A stretch of 64,000 bases of DNA, from NCBI GenBank assembly GCA_018822105.1, contig JAHJLB010000018.1, forward strand, positions 1 to 64,000, read 5' to 3'. The notes beneath the pieces were generated by a model, which saw only the letters and a list, made by a program, of their open reading frames with translations, had not been told where the DNA came from and made no database searches. The DNA comes from Pseudomonadota bacterium (lineage in GTDB: Bacteria > Desulfobacterota > Desulfovibrionia > Desulfovibrionales > Desulfovibrionaceae). A program made the translations under genes and the position numbers. This document shows positions 48,076-55,830 of the stretch, piece after piece (the first letter of the stretch is position 1; the number at the start of each line of letters is the position of its first letter).

Positions 48076-48815
48076 TTACTTGCGAATGGTGATGTGAATG
48101 TGATGCCTGTGGTCATGAATTTCCTGGTCCTTGGCCTTTCGGCCTGAGCTTTTGCTGTTCGGATCAGCAGGCCGGAAGTACCCGTCCAGCGGGTCAATGT
48201 ACGCTTCCACTTCTTTGTTTGCTTCCGCAGCAGTTCTGATTACCTCAAGCCGCGCTGCATCGCTTCGCGCTGTTCCGCCGTCACACTGGGGTCTATGGCG
48301 TCTGAAACCTTCTTCCCGTTGACCCGGTTGGTGTCCACCGCCCGGCCCTCACCGTGAGGCCCCTTCTCACCGGAACGATAGCCGCTGTTCATGTTGAAGT
48401 TTTGGGCACTTGGTGACATGTCTAGAACACTTTGCACCTGTTTACGGGTGTTTGCGTGCAGCGCCTCAGGGTCTGGATTCTTCTTGCCGCTTTCGTCATT
48501 CTTCGTCGAGACGCCTACTCTTCCGCCCTTGCTCAGTGGCACCGGCGGAGGCGGGACAACCTTGCCCTTCTGCACAGGCGGCGTAACTGTCCCGCGCACC
48601 TCATGCGGCAGCGTGACCTTGCCCCGATATTCCGGGCCGCTTGATGCACCGCCGCCTGTTTCGCCGTAGTACCCGTGCCCGCCATAGGGCTGCGGCTTGT
48701 GGCCCGCGCCTATTTTGGTGCCGCCGCCCGAGCCCGGGCTCATTCCGGCTGTAGCCGACTTGTCGTCCTCGCTCACCCTGGTCCAAATGCGCTTGTCCGA
48801 GTTTTCCGTTTCCAT
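48076..48815 (-). pseudogene. M15-like protein gene with apparent single-base frameshift
   Basis: From ATG at 48815, with a perfect AGGAGGT site, the frame encodes a Gly/Pro-rich, signal-less N-terminus (~residues 1-130) and the start of an M15-like domain: NSGYRSGEKGPHGEGRAVDTNRVNG. It stops at 48240-48242 after MQRGLR. The -1 frame then continues EVIRTAAEANKEVEAYIDPL ... HHIHITIRK to a TAA at 48076-48078, matching the C-terminal half of the adjacent paralogue. Adding one G near 48245 restores an open frame with exactly the paralogue's spacing. It may be a real mutation or a sequencing error. The shorter annotated ORF would be 48240-48815. Confidence 0.75.
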
Positions 48816-48842
48816 ATCCGACCTCCTATGGTCTTTCAACGG

Positions 48843-48923
48843 AATATAGCCTGGGCTTTTGGGCCAGGACAAAAAGCACCCGTTTTTAGCCGGAAAAAGG
48901 ACGAAAATTCCCGGTTGACAGGG
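48843..48923 (-). promoter_or_regulatory. Promoter region shared with the terminase gene (copy 1)
   Basis: On the minus strand: CCCTGTCAACC at 48923-48913, GTCC TTTTTCCGGC at ~48902-48889, a second GTCC 32 bases on, which belongs to the -35 TTGTCC (48872-48867), an 18-base spacer and -10 TATATT (48848-48843). Transcription would start about 20 bases before the AGGAGGT site of the M15-like gene. The whole block aligns without gaps to 52317-52400. Confidence 0.75.
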
Positions 48924-49032
48924 TTTGGGACGCCTCCGGCGGCCGGGGGGCATGATGCTCCCCGAACCCCCTCATATGGGCTGAGCCGGGGTGGCTGGGG
49001 CGTCGGCATCGGCTGGGCCTGGACCAACACAA

Positions 49033-49135
49033 GCCGAAAGGGCTGTTTCAGGTTCCTCCTGAAACAGCCCTTTCGGCGTACTGGGGATTCCAAAGGGCCT
49101 CAGGCCCTTTGGCGGGGTCTAGGGGCAGCGCCCCT
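49033..49135. repeat. Dispersed hairpin module E downstream of the NtrC-type gene
   Basis: Three perfect stems: a 20-base pair starting GCCGAAAGGGCTG (49033-49052 with 49058-49077, loop TTCCT), CCAAAGGGCC / GGCCCTTTGG (49090-49112) and AGGGGC-AGC-GCCCCT (49121-49135). The first two match the layout of module A at 3383. It lies 15 bases from the regulator's stop codon. Confidence 0.75.
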
Positions 49136-49150
49136 GGCTCTTGCCCACTT

Positions 49151-50647
49151 TTACTGCACCTGGGTGGTGACCTTGAGCCCGTATTTTTCGATCTTGGCGA
49201 TGAGGGTGGGACGCGAGAGGCCGAGCAGCTTGGCGGCGCGGGTGCGGTTGCCGCCGGTGATTTCGAGCGCCTCGGCGATGGTGCCGCGCGCCACGGTGTC
49301 CAGCACGTGGTCAAAGGCGGCGTCCCCGGCCTGGTCGAGCAGGGCGCGGCGGATGAAGGCGCGCAGGGGGTCGTCGCCTGCGCCCGTTGCGGATGGTCCC
49401 TGTTGATTGCGGACGGCTGCCGAGCCGCCCTGCCCGTCGCTTTCCGCGCCGCTCTTGCCGATGGCCTGGCGCATTTCCTCCGGGCCGATGGGGCAGCCCC
49501 GGCTGAAGATCAGAGCCTTTTGCAGGGCATTGGCCAGTTCGCGCACGTTGCCCGGCCAGGGCAGGGCCGCGAGCAGGTCCAGGGCCTCGGGGGTCAGGCC
49601 TGGATTCTGCATGTCCATTTCGCGCGCCAGGCGCGAGAGGAAGTGCCGGGCCAGCAGGGCCACGTCGCCCTCGCGGGCGCGCAGGGGCGGCAGGCTGATG
49701 GTCACCACCTTGAGGCGGTAGTAGAGGTCTTCGCGGAAGCGACCCTCGGCCACGGCGGTCTCCAGGTCGCGGTTGGTGGCGGCCAGGATGCGCACGTCCA
49801 CCGGAATCATTTCGCGCCCGCCCAGGCGCTCCACCTGCTTTTCCTGCAGCAGCCGCAGGATTTTGGACTGCACGCCGAGGGGCATGTCGCCGATCTCGTC
49901 CAGGAACACGGTGCCGCGCATGCCCTGTTCGATCTTGCCCACGCGCCGGGCGCTGGCCCCGGTGAAGGCGCCTTTTTCATAGCCGAAGAGCTCGGCCTCC
50001 AGCAGGGTGTCCGGTATGGCCACGCAGTTGATGATCACAAAGGGTTTTTCGGCCCGCGCGCTGTGCTGCCAGAGGGCGCGCGCCACCAGCTCCTTGCCCG
50101 TTCCGGACTCGCCCCGGATGAGCACCAATGCCTCCGTGGGCGCGGCGCGGCCAATGGCCTTGAACACGTCCTGCATGGCGCGGCTGGTGCCCACCAGGGC
50201 GTCGCCCTGGTCGCCGCCGGCCCCGTTCTCAAGCCCGTCCTGGAGCCCTTCCTTCAGGTTGACGGCCACGCGGGCCCTGGCCAGCCGTCCGGCCTCCAGG
50301 GCCTGGTGGATGAGCCGCAGGATGTCCGGGATGTCGAAGGGCTTGAGGATGTAGTCAAAGGCCCCGAGCTTGGTGGCTTCGATGGCCGTTTCGGTGCCGC
50401 CGTAGGCGGTCATGATGATCACGGGCAGGTTGGGCACGGCCGCGCGCATGCGCTGCATGGCGGCTATGCCGGTGATGCCGGTCATGCGCACGTCCATGAC
50501 CACCAGGTCCGGGGCGCTGGCGGCGACCTCGCTCACCCCGGCCTCGCCTGAGCCAGCGGTGCGCACCTCATAGCCCTCGGCCTCCAGGATCTTGCCGAAG
50601 CTCTGGCGCAGCTGGGCGTCGTCGTCAACAATCAGGATCTGGGCCAT
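49151..50647 (-). CDS. NtrC-family sigma-54-dependent response regulator
   Basis: 498 residues: receiver domain (~1-120) with acidic DDD at 8-10, phosphoacceptor Asp52 in VVMDVRMTG and Lys102; AAA+ domain (~150-385) with Walker A GESGTGKE (179-186), the sigma-54-contacting GAFTGA (226-231), and VFLDEIGDM Walker B; and a C-terminal Fis-type HTH (~450-495, GNRTRAAKLLGLSRPTLIAKIEKYG). All activator motifs are intact. The gene lies 69 bases downstream of a histidine kinase on the same strand, so the two form a two-component system. Targets are unknown; it is flanked by the two genes that share a promoter block. Confidence 0.93.
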   Translation of the reverse strand: MAQILIVDDDAQLRQSFGKILEAEGYEVRTAGSGEAGVSEVAASAPDLVVMDVRMTGITGIAAMQRMRAAVPNLPVIIMTAYGGTETAIEATKLGAFDYILKPFDIPDILRLIHQALEAGRLARARVAVNLKEGLQDGLENGAGGDQGDALVGTSRAMQDVFKAIGRAAPTEALVLIRGESGTGKELVARALWQHSARAEKPFVIINCVAIPDTLLEAELFGYEKGAFTGASARRVGKIEQGMRGTVFLDEIGDMPLGVQSKILRLLQEKQVERLGGREMIPVDVRILAATNRDLETAVAEGRFREDLYYRLKVVTISLPPLRAREGDVALLARHFLSRLAREMDMQNPGLTPEALDLLAALPWPGNVRELANALQKALIFSRGCPIGPEEMRQAIGKSGAESDGQGGSAAVRNQQGPSATGAGDDPLRAFIRRALLDQAGDAAFDHVLDTVARGTIAEALEITGGNRTRAAKLLGLSRPTLIAKIEKYGLKVTTQVQ

Positions 50648-50716
50648 GTCGTCTCTCTGCGGCCGGGGCCGAAGGTTTCAGGTTGCGGCGGCTTTCAATG
50701 AACCCGGCCAAGCCGG

Positions 50717-52255
50717 TCAGGATCTGAGCCATAGCTTCTCCCGAACGGGCAGCACGAGGACAAAGGTCGCGCCCTGGTTCTTGTCAGAGGGTTTGATGTG
50801 GATGTAGCCGCCGTGCTCCTCCAGGATGCGCTTGGCGATGGCCAGGCCCAGGCCCGTGCCTTCCTCCTTGGTGCTGAAGAAGGGCTGGAAGACCTTTTCC
50901 TGGAGTTCCGGCGGGATGCCCGGGCCGGAGTCCGCCACCTGGAGGATGACCACGCGGCCGAGGGGCTCCATGAACCCGGTCTGCTCGGTAATTTCGAGGC
51001 GTCCGTTCTCGCCCATGGCGTCGCAGGCGTTCAGGATGATGTTCACCAGCGCCTCCTTGAGCTGCTCGGGGTCCACGTTCACCTCGGGCAGGGGCTTCTC
51101 GCGCGTGAGGCGCACGTCCACGGCGTAGGTCTCCAGGCGGTGCTTGAGCAGCACCAGGGTCATGTCCACCACGTCGGAGGGGCTCAGGTGCTGCAGCTTT
51201 GGCCGGGGCGGGCGCGAGAACTCCAGGAAATTGCGGACAATGGTGTCCAGGTGGCGGATCTCCTCGCTGATGACCTCGAAGTCTTCGCGCTGCGTGGCCG
51301 AGATGTCCAGGCTGCGCTCCAGGGAGAACAGGCGCATCTTGACGCTGGTGAGGGGGTTGCGCACGCTGTGGGCCACGCCTGCGGCCAGCTTGCCCACCAG
51401 GGCCAGTTTTTCGGCCTGGATGAGATGCTGGCGCGACTCCTCCAGCAGGGTGTGGGTCTGGTCCACATCGCGCAGGAGCCCGTGCACCAGCTGGCCCACG
51501 GCCTGCACCTCGTCCGCGTTGCCCAGGCCCGCGGGCAGGCTCTCGTCCTCGTTCGGGCCCAGGGCCGCGCCCCGGGCCAGGTTGCGGATGGGCCCCAGGA
51601 CCTGGCGCAGCAGCACCCAGCCCAGCAGCAGGCCCAGCACCGCGCCCGCCGGAATGACGAACAGCGAGGCCGTTGTGGCCGCCCGGGCCAGGGAGCGCAT
51701 GGCCGAGACGCCCAGGTCGGCGTCGCGCCCGTGCAGGGCGAAGAGCTCCTGGGCCGCCTCCTGGGCCGCCTCGCGCTGGCGCACGGCCCTGACCAGGATC
51801 GCGGCGCCTTCGCCCGGCTGGCTCTCCACCAGCTGGCGCAGGATCTCAGCCTGGGTCCGGGTGGCGTCGTCCATGCGGCCGATGAGCTCGCGCCCGGCCT
51901 CCATGGGTTCGCTGGCGCGCACCTTGGCCAGGGTCTTGAGGATGGCCTCCTGCCGGCCCTGGAAGTCCTTCAGGCGCGTCGGATTCTGGCGTGCGGCCAG
52001 GGCGTCGGCCTCCAGGCTGATCATCTGCTCCGAGAGCGAGAGCGCGCTGACCTGCTGGCCCAGGTTCACCTGGCGCAGGATGTCCGTGGCGTCCAGGTAG
52101 TGCCGCGCCAGCAGGTAGGTGGCCGTGGCCCCGGCGCAGGCGCACAGGGTCAGACCCACCAGAAGGGCGAACACCCGCCCGCGCAGCGAGGGCTGGATGA
52201 GCAGGGCCAGGCGGCGGAGCGCCGCGCCCAGAAGCGCTTCGGACGGTGACTTCAT
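50717..52255 (-). CDS. Membrane sensor histidine kinase
   Basis: 512 residues. Two transmembrane helices (~28-50 and ~194-217) enclose a ~140-residue mostly helical periplasmic domain. A HAMP linker follows (~215-270), then the HisKA dimerisation domain with phospho-acceptor His296 in GVAHSVRNPLTSV, and the HATPase domain with N-box NIILNACDAM, G1 VADSGPGIP, F-box FQPFFSTK and G2 GTGLGLAI. It phosphorylates the neighbouring NtrC-type regulator (inferred from operon context). The all-helical sensor resembles four-helix-bundle chemoreceptor-like modules; ligand unknown. Divergent from the terminase gene. Confidence 0.93.
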   Translation of the reverse strand: MKSPSEALLGAALRRLALLIQPSLRGRVFALLVGLTLCACAGATATYLLARHYLDATDILRQVNLGQQVSALSLSEQMISLEADALAARQNPTRLKDFQGRQEAILKTLAKVRASEPMEAGRELIGRMDDATRTQAEILRQLVESQPGEGAAILVRAVRQREAAQEAAQELFALHGRDADLGVSAMRSLARAATTASLFVIPAGAVLGLLLGWVLLRQVLGPIRNLARGAALGPNEDESLPAGLGNADEVQAVGQLVHGLLRDVDQTHTLLEESRQHLIQAEKLALVGKLAAGVAHSVRNPLTSVKMRLFSLERSLDISATQREDFEVISEEIRHLDTIVRNFLEFSRPPRPKLQHLSPSDVVDMTLVLLKHRLETYAVDVRLTREKPLPEVNVDPEQLKEALVNIILNACDAMGENGRLEITEQTGFMEPLGRVVILQVADSGPGIPPELQEKVFQPFFSTKEEGTGLGLAIAKRILEEHGGYIHIKPSDKNQGATFVLVLPVREKLWLRS

Positions 52256-52316
52256 GTCCGGAGCATACCCCAGGCGCCCGGCGTTGTCAGCCTGCCCGGG
52301 CAGGCCCGGCGTCCTC

Positions 52317-52400
52317 CCCTGTCAACCCGCCATTCTTGTCCTTTTCCCGGCCAATTTCAGGTCAATTTTGTCCTGCCGGCAAACCCCGTGCTATACTCCG
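52317..52400 (+). promoter_or_regulatory. Promoter region shared with the M15-like gene (copy 2)
   Basis: CCCTGTCAACC at 52317-52327, GTCCTTTTCCCGGC at 52338-52351, the second GTCC in -35 TTGTCC (52368-52373), an 18-base spacer and -10 TATACT (52392-52397). The two GTCC copies are 32 bases apart, as in copy 1. Only six bases separate the -10 from the ATG, so transcription would begin at or next to the start codon (leaderless mRNA). Confidence 0.75.
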
Positions 52401-52403
52401 CCC

Positions 52404-53885
52404 ATGAGTCGAGAACGCCCCGGCACCCTGCATCTGCGTTACCAGGCCCCGCCCACCATCGCCCTGTTCATGAAATCCTCCGCCTTTTACCGGGGCCTCA
52501 TGGGGCCTGTGGGCTCGGGCAAGTCTTCGGGCTGCTGCATGGAGCTCATGCGCCGCGCCTTTGCCCAGCCGCCCGGCCCGGACGGGCTGCGCCGCTCGCG
52601 CATGGCCGTTTTGCGCAACACCTACCGCGAACTCAAGGACACCACGCTGCGCACCTGGTTGTCCTGGTTCCCGGAGGACACCTTCGGACCGTTCGGGCAT
52701 TCGGACATGCGCCACGCGGTGCGTCTGCCCCACCCCAGTGGTGGCGACGTTGTGCTGGAGGTGCTCTTCCGGGCCCTGGACAGGCCCCGGGACGTGCGCA
52801 AGCTCTTGTCCCTGGAGCTCACCGGGGCCTGGGTCAACGAGGCGCGGGAGATGCCCCTGAGCATCGTGGAGGCCCTGGGCGACCGCGTGGAGCGCTATCC
52901 GGCCAGGCGCGAGGGCGGCTGCGCCTGGGCCGGGGTCATCATGGACACCAACCCCCCGGACAGCGACCATTGGTGGCACCGCCTGGCCGAGGAGTCCCGT
53001 CCCGAGGGCTGGGCGTTCTTCCGCCAGCCGGGCGGCCTGCTGGAGCGCCAGGGCTCCTTTGTCCCCAATGTCCTGGCCGAGAACCTGGCGCATCTGCCCA
53101 AGGACTTCTACCTTCGGCGCATGGCCGGCAAGAGCCCGGCCCATGTGCGCGTGTATTATTGCGCCCAGTACGGCTTTGTGCAGGACGGCCTGCCCGTGTA
53201 TCCCGAGTTCTGCGACTCCGAGCATGTGTCCAGGGCCGAGCTCCTGCCTGTGGACGGCCTGCCCCTGTATGTCGGCCTGGACTTCGGCCTGACGCCTGCC
53301 GCTGTGCTGGGCCAGCGCCTGGCCTCGGGGCGCTGGATCATCCTGGACGAGCTGGTGAGCCAGGACATGGGCATGGTGCGCTTTGCCGGGCTGCTTCTGG
53401 AGCGCCTGCGCAGCCGCTACGGAAACCTTCTCCCTGAGATCTGGGGCGACCCGGCCGGCATGGCCCGGGCCCAGACCGACGAGCGCACGCCTTTCGACAT
53501 CCTGCGCGCCAGCGGCCTGCAGGCGCGTCCCGCTCCCACCAACGACCCCCTGCTGCGCCGTGAGGCCGTGGCCGCGGCCCTGTCCCGCAGTGTGGACGGG
53601 GAGCCTGGGCTGGTCCTGTCTTTGCGATGCCCCGTTCTGCGCAAGGGCATGGCCGGTGCCTGGCACTACCGCCGCGTCCAGGTTTCCGGCGAGGCCCGCT
53701 TTGTCGACGTGCCGGACAAGAACCGCTTCTCCCATGTGTGCGAGGCTGCGCAATACATGCTGGTGGGGGCCGGGGAAGGCAGGCGGCTGCTTGCTCCAAA
53801 GGGGCCAGCCAGTCCCCGCCCCTCCCGCGCCGAGAACCGCTCCCGGCCGGACAGCCTTCTGCCTTCACCCGCGAAGTCCCGCTGA
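52404..53885 (+). CDS. Solitary phage-type terminase large subunit
   Basis: 493 residues. The ATPase domain has Walker A GLMGPVGSGKSS (~residues 32-43) and a Walker B/Glu segment LSLELTGAWVNEAREMP; the nuclease domain has YVGLDFGLTPAAVLGQ and EIWGDPAG, with a C-terminal FSHVCEAAQYML. Both catalytic halves look intact, so the protein could in principle package or cut DNA. There is no small terminase, portal, capsid or integrase gene beside it, and base composition matches its neighbours. It could be a domesticated or remnant phage or gene-transfer-agent gene. The ATG at 52404 follows the -10 by six bases; the last ~35 residues are low-complexity. Confidence 0.85.
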   Translation: MSRERPGTLHLRYQAPPTIALFMKSSAFYRGLMGPVGSGKSSGCCMELMRRAFAQPPGPDGLRRSRMAVLRNTYRELKDTTLRTWLSWFPEDTFGPFGHSDMRHAVRLPHPSGGDVVLEVLFRALDRPRDVRKLLSLELTGAWVNEAREMPLSIVEALGDRVERYPARREGGCAWAGVIMDTNPPDSDHWWHRLAEESRPEGWAFFRQPGGLLERQGSFVPNVLAENLAHLPKDFYLRRMAGKSPAHVRVYYCAQYGFVQDGLPVYPEFCDSEHVSRAELLPVDGLPLYVGLDFGLTPAAVLGQRLASGRWIILDELVSQDMGMVRFAGLLLERLRSRYGNLLPEIWGDPAGMARAQTDERTPFDILRASGLQARPAPTNDPLLRREAVAAALSRSVDGEPGLVLSLRCPVLRKGMAGAWHYRRVQVSGEARFVDVPDKNRFSHVCEAAQYMLVGAGEGRRLLAPKGPASPRPSRAENRSRPDSLLPSPAKSR

Positions 53886-54064
53886 GGTCGATTCTCGCTG
53901 CGCCCAGGCCCAAGGGCAGGTTCATCATCCTTGCCGTGGGGTCGGTCGGGAGGCATTCGCCCGCCCGGCGGCTCCGTCACATGGGTTCCATGTCCATGCG
54001 TCGGAGGCGTTGCTTTGGGGGCCTTGCGCGGCATCCTTGCTTGCGTTCTTGCGCCGGATTTGGC

Positions 54065-54092
54065 TATACCTTTTGCAGATGCCGGCCGATAA
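54065..54092 (+). promoter_or_regulatory. Candidate sigma-28 flagellar promoter upstream of fliL
   Basis: A perfect sigma-28 -10 element GCCGATAA is at 54085-54092; TATACCTT at 54065-54072 is a partial match to TAAAGTTT with a 12-base rather than 11-base spacer. It is 69 bases upstream of the fliL start. Low-moderate confidence because of the -35 and spacing. Confidence 0.4.
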
Positions 54093-54160
54093 GGCACCCG
54101 AGACAGTGCATTGTCCTGGTCGGGTCAATCCGGCGGCATCGATAACAAGGCGGTTTTCCA

Positions 54161-54730
54161 GTGGCGAAGAAAGCAGAGAAAGAACCAGCTGTGGACGAGA
54201 CCGTTGGCGCCGAGGCTCCCAAAAAGTCCAAGAAGAAGCTGATCGTCATCGCCATTCTTGTGCTGTTGCTTGCAGCTCTTGGTGCGGGCGGCTTTTTCTT
54301 CTACAAGTGGATGGGCAAGAGGGCTGCGGCCGGGGGCGACAACGCCACCGAGCAGAAGGCGGAGTCCGCCCACGGCGAGAAGAAGGACGAATCCGCCCAC
54401 GGGGAGAAGGGCGCCGCCGTCGAGGGCGCCGGCGAGCTTGTGAGCATCCCGCCCCTTCTGGTGAATCTGGCCGAGCCCCAGGGGCGCCGCTACCTCAAGC
54501 TGGCCCTGGACATCGAGGTCAAGGACAAGCCTGCGGCCGAGATGCTCAACAAGAACATGCCCAAGGTCAAGGATGCCCTGCTGCTGCTGCTGTCCAGCAA
54601 GACCTATGAAGATCTCGGCAGCCTAGAGAACAAGATCCTGCTCAAGAAGGAGATCGTGGAACGTTTGACACTGGTCCTCGGGGAGCAGAAGGTCCTGCGG
54701 GTCTACATAACGGAAATTGTCATCCAATAG
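54161..54730 (+). CDS. fliL: Flagellar basal-body-associated protein FliL
   Basis: 189 residues: a Lys-rich cytoplasmic N-terminus, one transmembrane helix (~residues 27-50, LIVIAILVLLLAALGAGGFFFY), a charged linker with two SAHGEK units, and the periplasmic FliL domain (~93-189) with LVSIPPLLVNLAEPQGRRYLKLALD and the terminal YITEIVIQ. FliL surrounds the stator and supports torque. The start is GTG; the first of five flagellar genes in this cluster, preceded by a sigma-28-like element. Confidence 0.9.
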   Translation: MAKKAEKEPAVDETVGAEAPKKSKKKLIVIAILVLLLAALGAGGFFFYKWMGKRAAAGGDNATEQKAESAHGEKKDESAHGEKGAAVEGAGELVSIPPLLVNLAEPQGRRYLKLALDIEVKDKPAAEMLNKNMPKVKDALLLLLSSKTYEDLGSLENKILLKKEIVERLTLVLGEQKVLRVYITEIVIQ

Positions 54731-54854
54731 CGCGAGCTTTGGTGGCGACGCAGTTCTGGCGAGCTTGCGTGAGCACGGGTTTTGCATTAGTGCTTTGAAG
54801 TGACCCGCGTCTTTCGGCTTTGCGGGCCCTTCACCTTCACACAGAGAGGACGGC

Positions 54855-55376
54855 ATGGCCGAAGACAAGGACCAGGACAAACTCGCCGAGGAATGGGCCA
54901 ACGCCCTGTTGACCGAAGACGCTCCCGCTGACGGTGCAGCGGCTTCCGGTACGGATGACGCCTTGGCTGATGAATGGGCCAAGGCCCTGGCCACGCAGGA
55001 AGTGGACGAGGTCAAAAAGGAAAAGGAGCAGGGCTACCTGCGCTCCCAGACCCATGAGCCTGAATTCAAGGACATGACGGAGGAGCACAAGGCCCAGCGC
55101 GCCAATCCCGGCACCAAGCGCGACCTGGATTTCATTCTGGACATCCCCCTTGAGGTCTCCGCGGAGCTCGGCCGCACCAAGCTTCTGATCAACGAGCTGC
55201 TGCAGCTCGGGCAGGGCAGCGTGGTCGAGCTGAACAAGCTTGCGGGCGAACCCCTGGAGATATTCGTCAACGGCAAGCTGGTTGCGCGCGGCGAGGCAGT
55301 GGTCATCAACGAAAAGTTCGGCATCCGCCTGACGGACATCATCAGTCCCATAGAGAGGGTCAAGCAGCTTGCCTGA
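54855..55376 (+). CDS. fliN: Flagellar motor switch protein FliN
   Basis: 173 residues. The C-terminal SpoA/FliN domain (~90-170) has LDFILDIPLEVSAELGRTK, LLQLGQGSVVELNKLAGEPLEI and GEAVVINEKFGIRLTDI. The N-terminal ~55 residues contain two copies of an EWAxAL unit (AEEWANALLTED and ADEWAKALATQE), 33 residues apart. FliN forms the C-ring that sets rotation direction and docks export substrates. An AGAGAGG site precedes the ATG. It follows fliL after 124 bases. Confidence 0.93.
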   Translation: MAEDKDQDKLAEEWANALLTEDAPADGAAASGTDDALADEWAKALATQEVDEVKKEKEQGYLRSQTHEPEFKDMTEEHKAQRANPGTKRDLDFILDIPLEVSAELGRTKLLINELLQLGQGSVVELNKLAGEPLEIFVNGKLVARGEAVVINEKFGIRLTDIISPIERVKQLA

Positions 55377-55830
55377 TCAGCTTTTTTTTGACATCGTGAA
55401 GATGGTTGTGGCGCTCGCGTGCATCGTGGGCCTGATCTTTTTTGTGGTGTGGCTTTTAAAGCAGTTTTTGCCCGGCACGGTGCGTCGGCCGTACCAGCGG
55501 GTGGAGCTGGGAGTGGTTTCCCAGATCTCCCTTGGCTCGCGTCAGCGCTTGCTGGTGGTCCGCGTGGCCGAGCGCACCCTTGTGCTCGGGGTCACCGAGG
55601 CCTCCATCACCACCCTGGCGGAGCTTCAGACCCCGCTGCCCGCGCCCGCAGACCAGAAGGAAGCCGATGACCCGAGAATCTTCGCCGACCTGCTTTCCTG
55701 GCCCAAGGACAGCCTTGTCGCGTCAAAAGCACCTTCCGGCGCCCCTTCTGGCGAGCCAGCCGCCGCTCCGGCGTCTGTTGAGGATGAAGGGCCGCGCCTG
55801 TTCGCCCCTGGGGAGCGCAACACGCGCTAA
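55369..55830 (+). CDS. fliO: Flagellar export protein FliO
   Basis: 153 residues: one transmembrane helix near the N-terminus (about residues 9-32), the FliO core RVELGVVSQISLGSRQRLLVVRVAERTLVLGVT and a low-complexity Pro/Ala tail. FliO stabilises FliP during assembly of the export gate. The start is TTG at 55369, overlapping the fliN stop by eight bases with GAGGG upstream. Position between fliN and fliP supports the call. Confidence 0.85.
   Translation: MPDQLFFDIVKMVVALACIVGLIFFVVWLLKQFLPGTVRRPYQRVELGVVSQISLGSRQRLLVVRVAERTLVLGVTEASITTLAELQTPLPAPADQKEADDPRIFADLLSWPKDSLVASKAPSGAPSGEPAAAPASVEDEGPRLFAPGERNTR

Noticed and set aside
54020-54085. Sigma-54 promoter ahead of fliL (TTTGGC...TTTTGCA)
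   Set aside because: GG and GC elements are 11 bases apart instead of 10, a spacing sigma-54 does not normally tolerate; the overlapping sigma-28 element is better.
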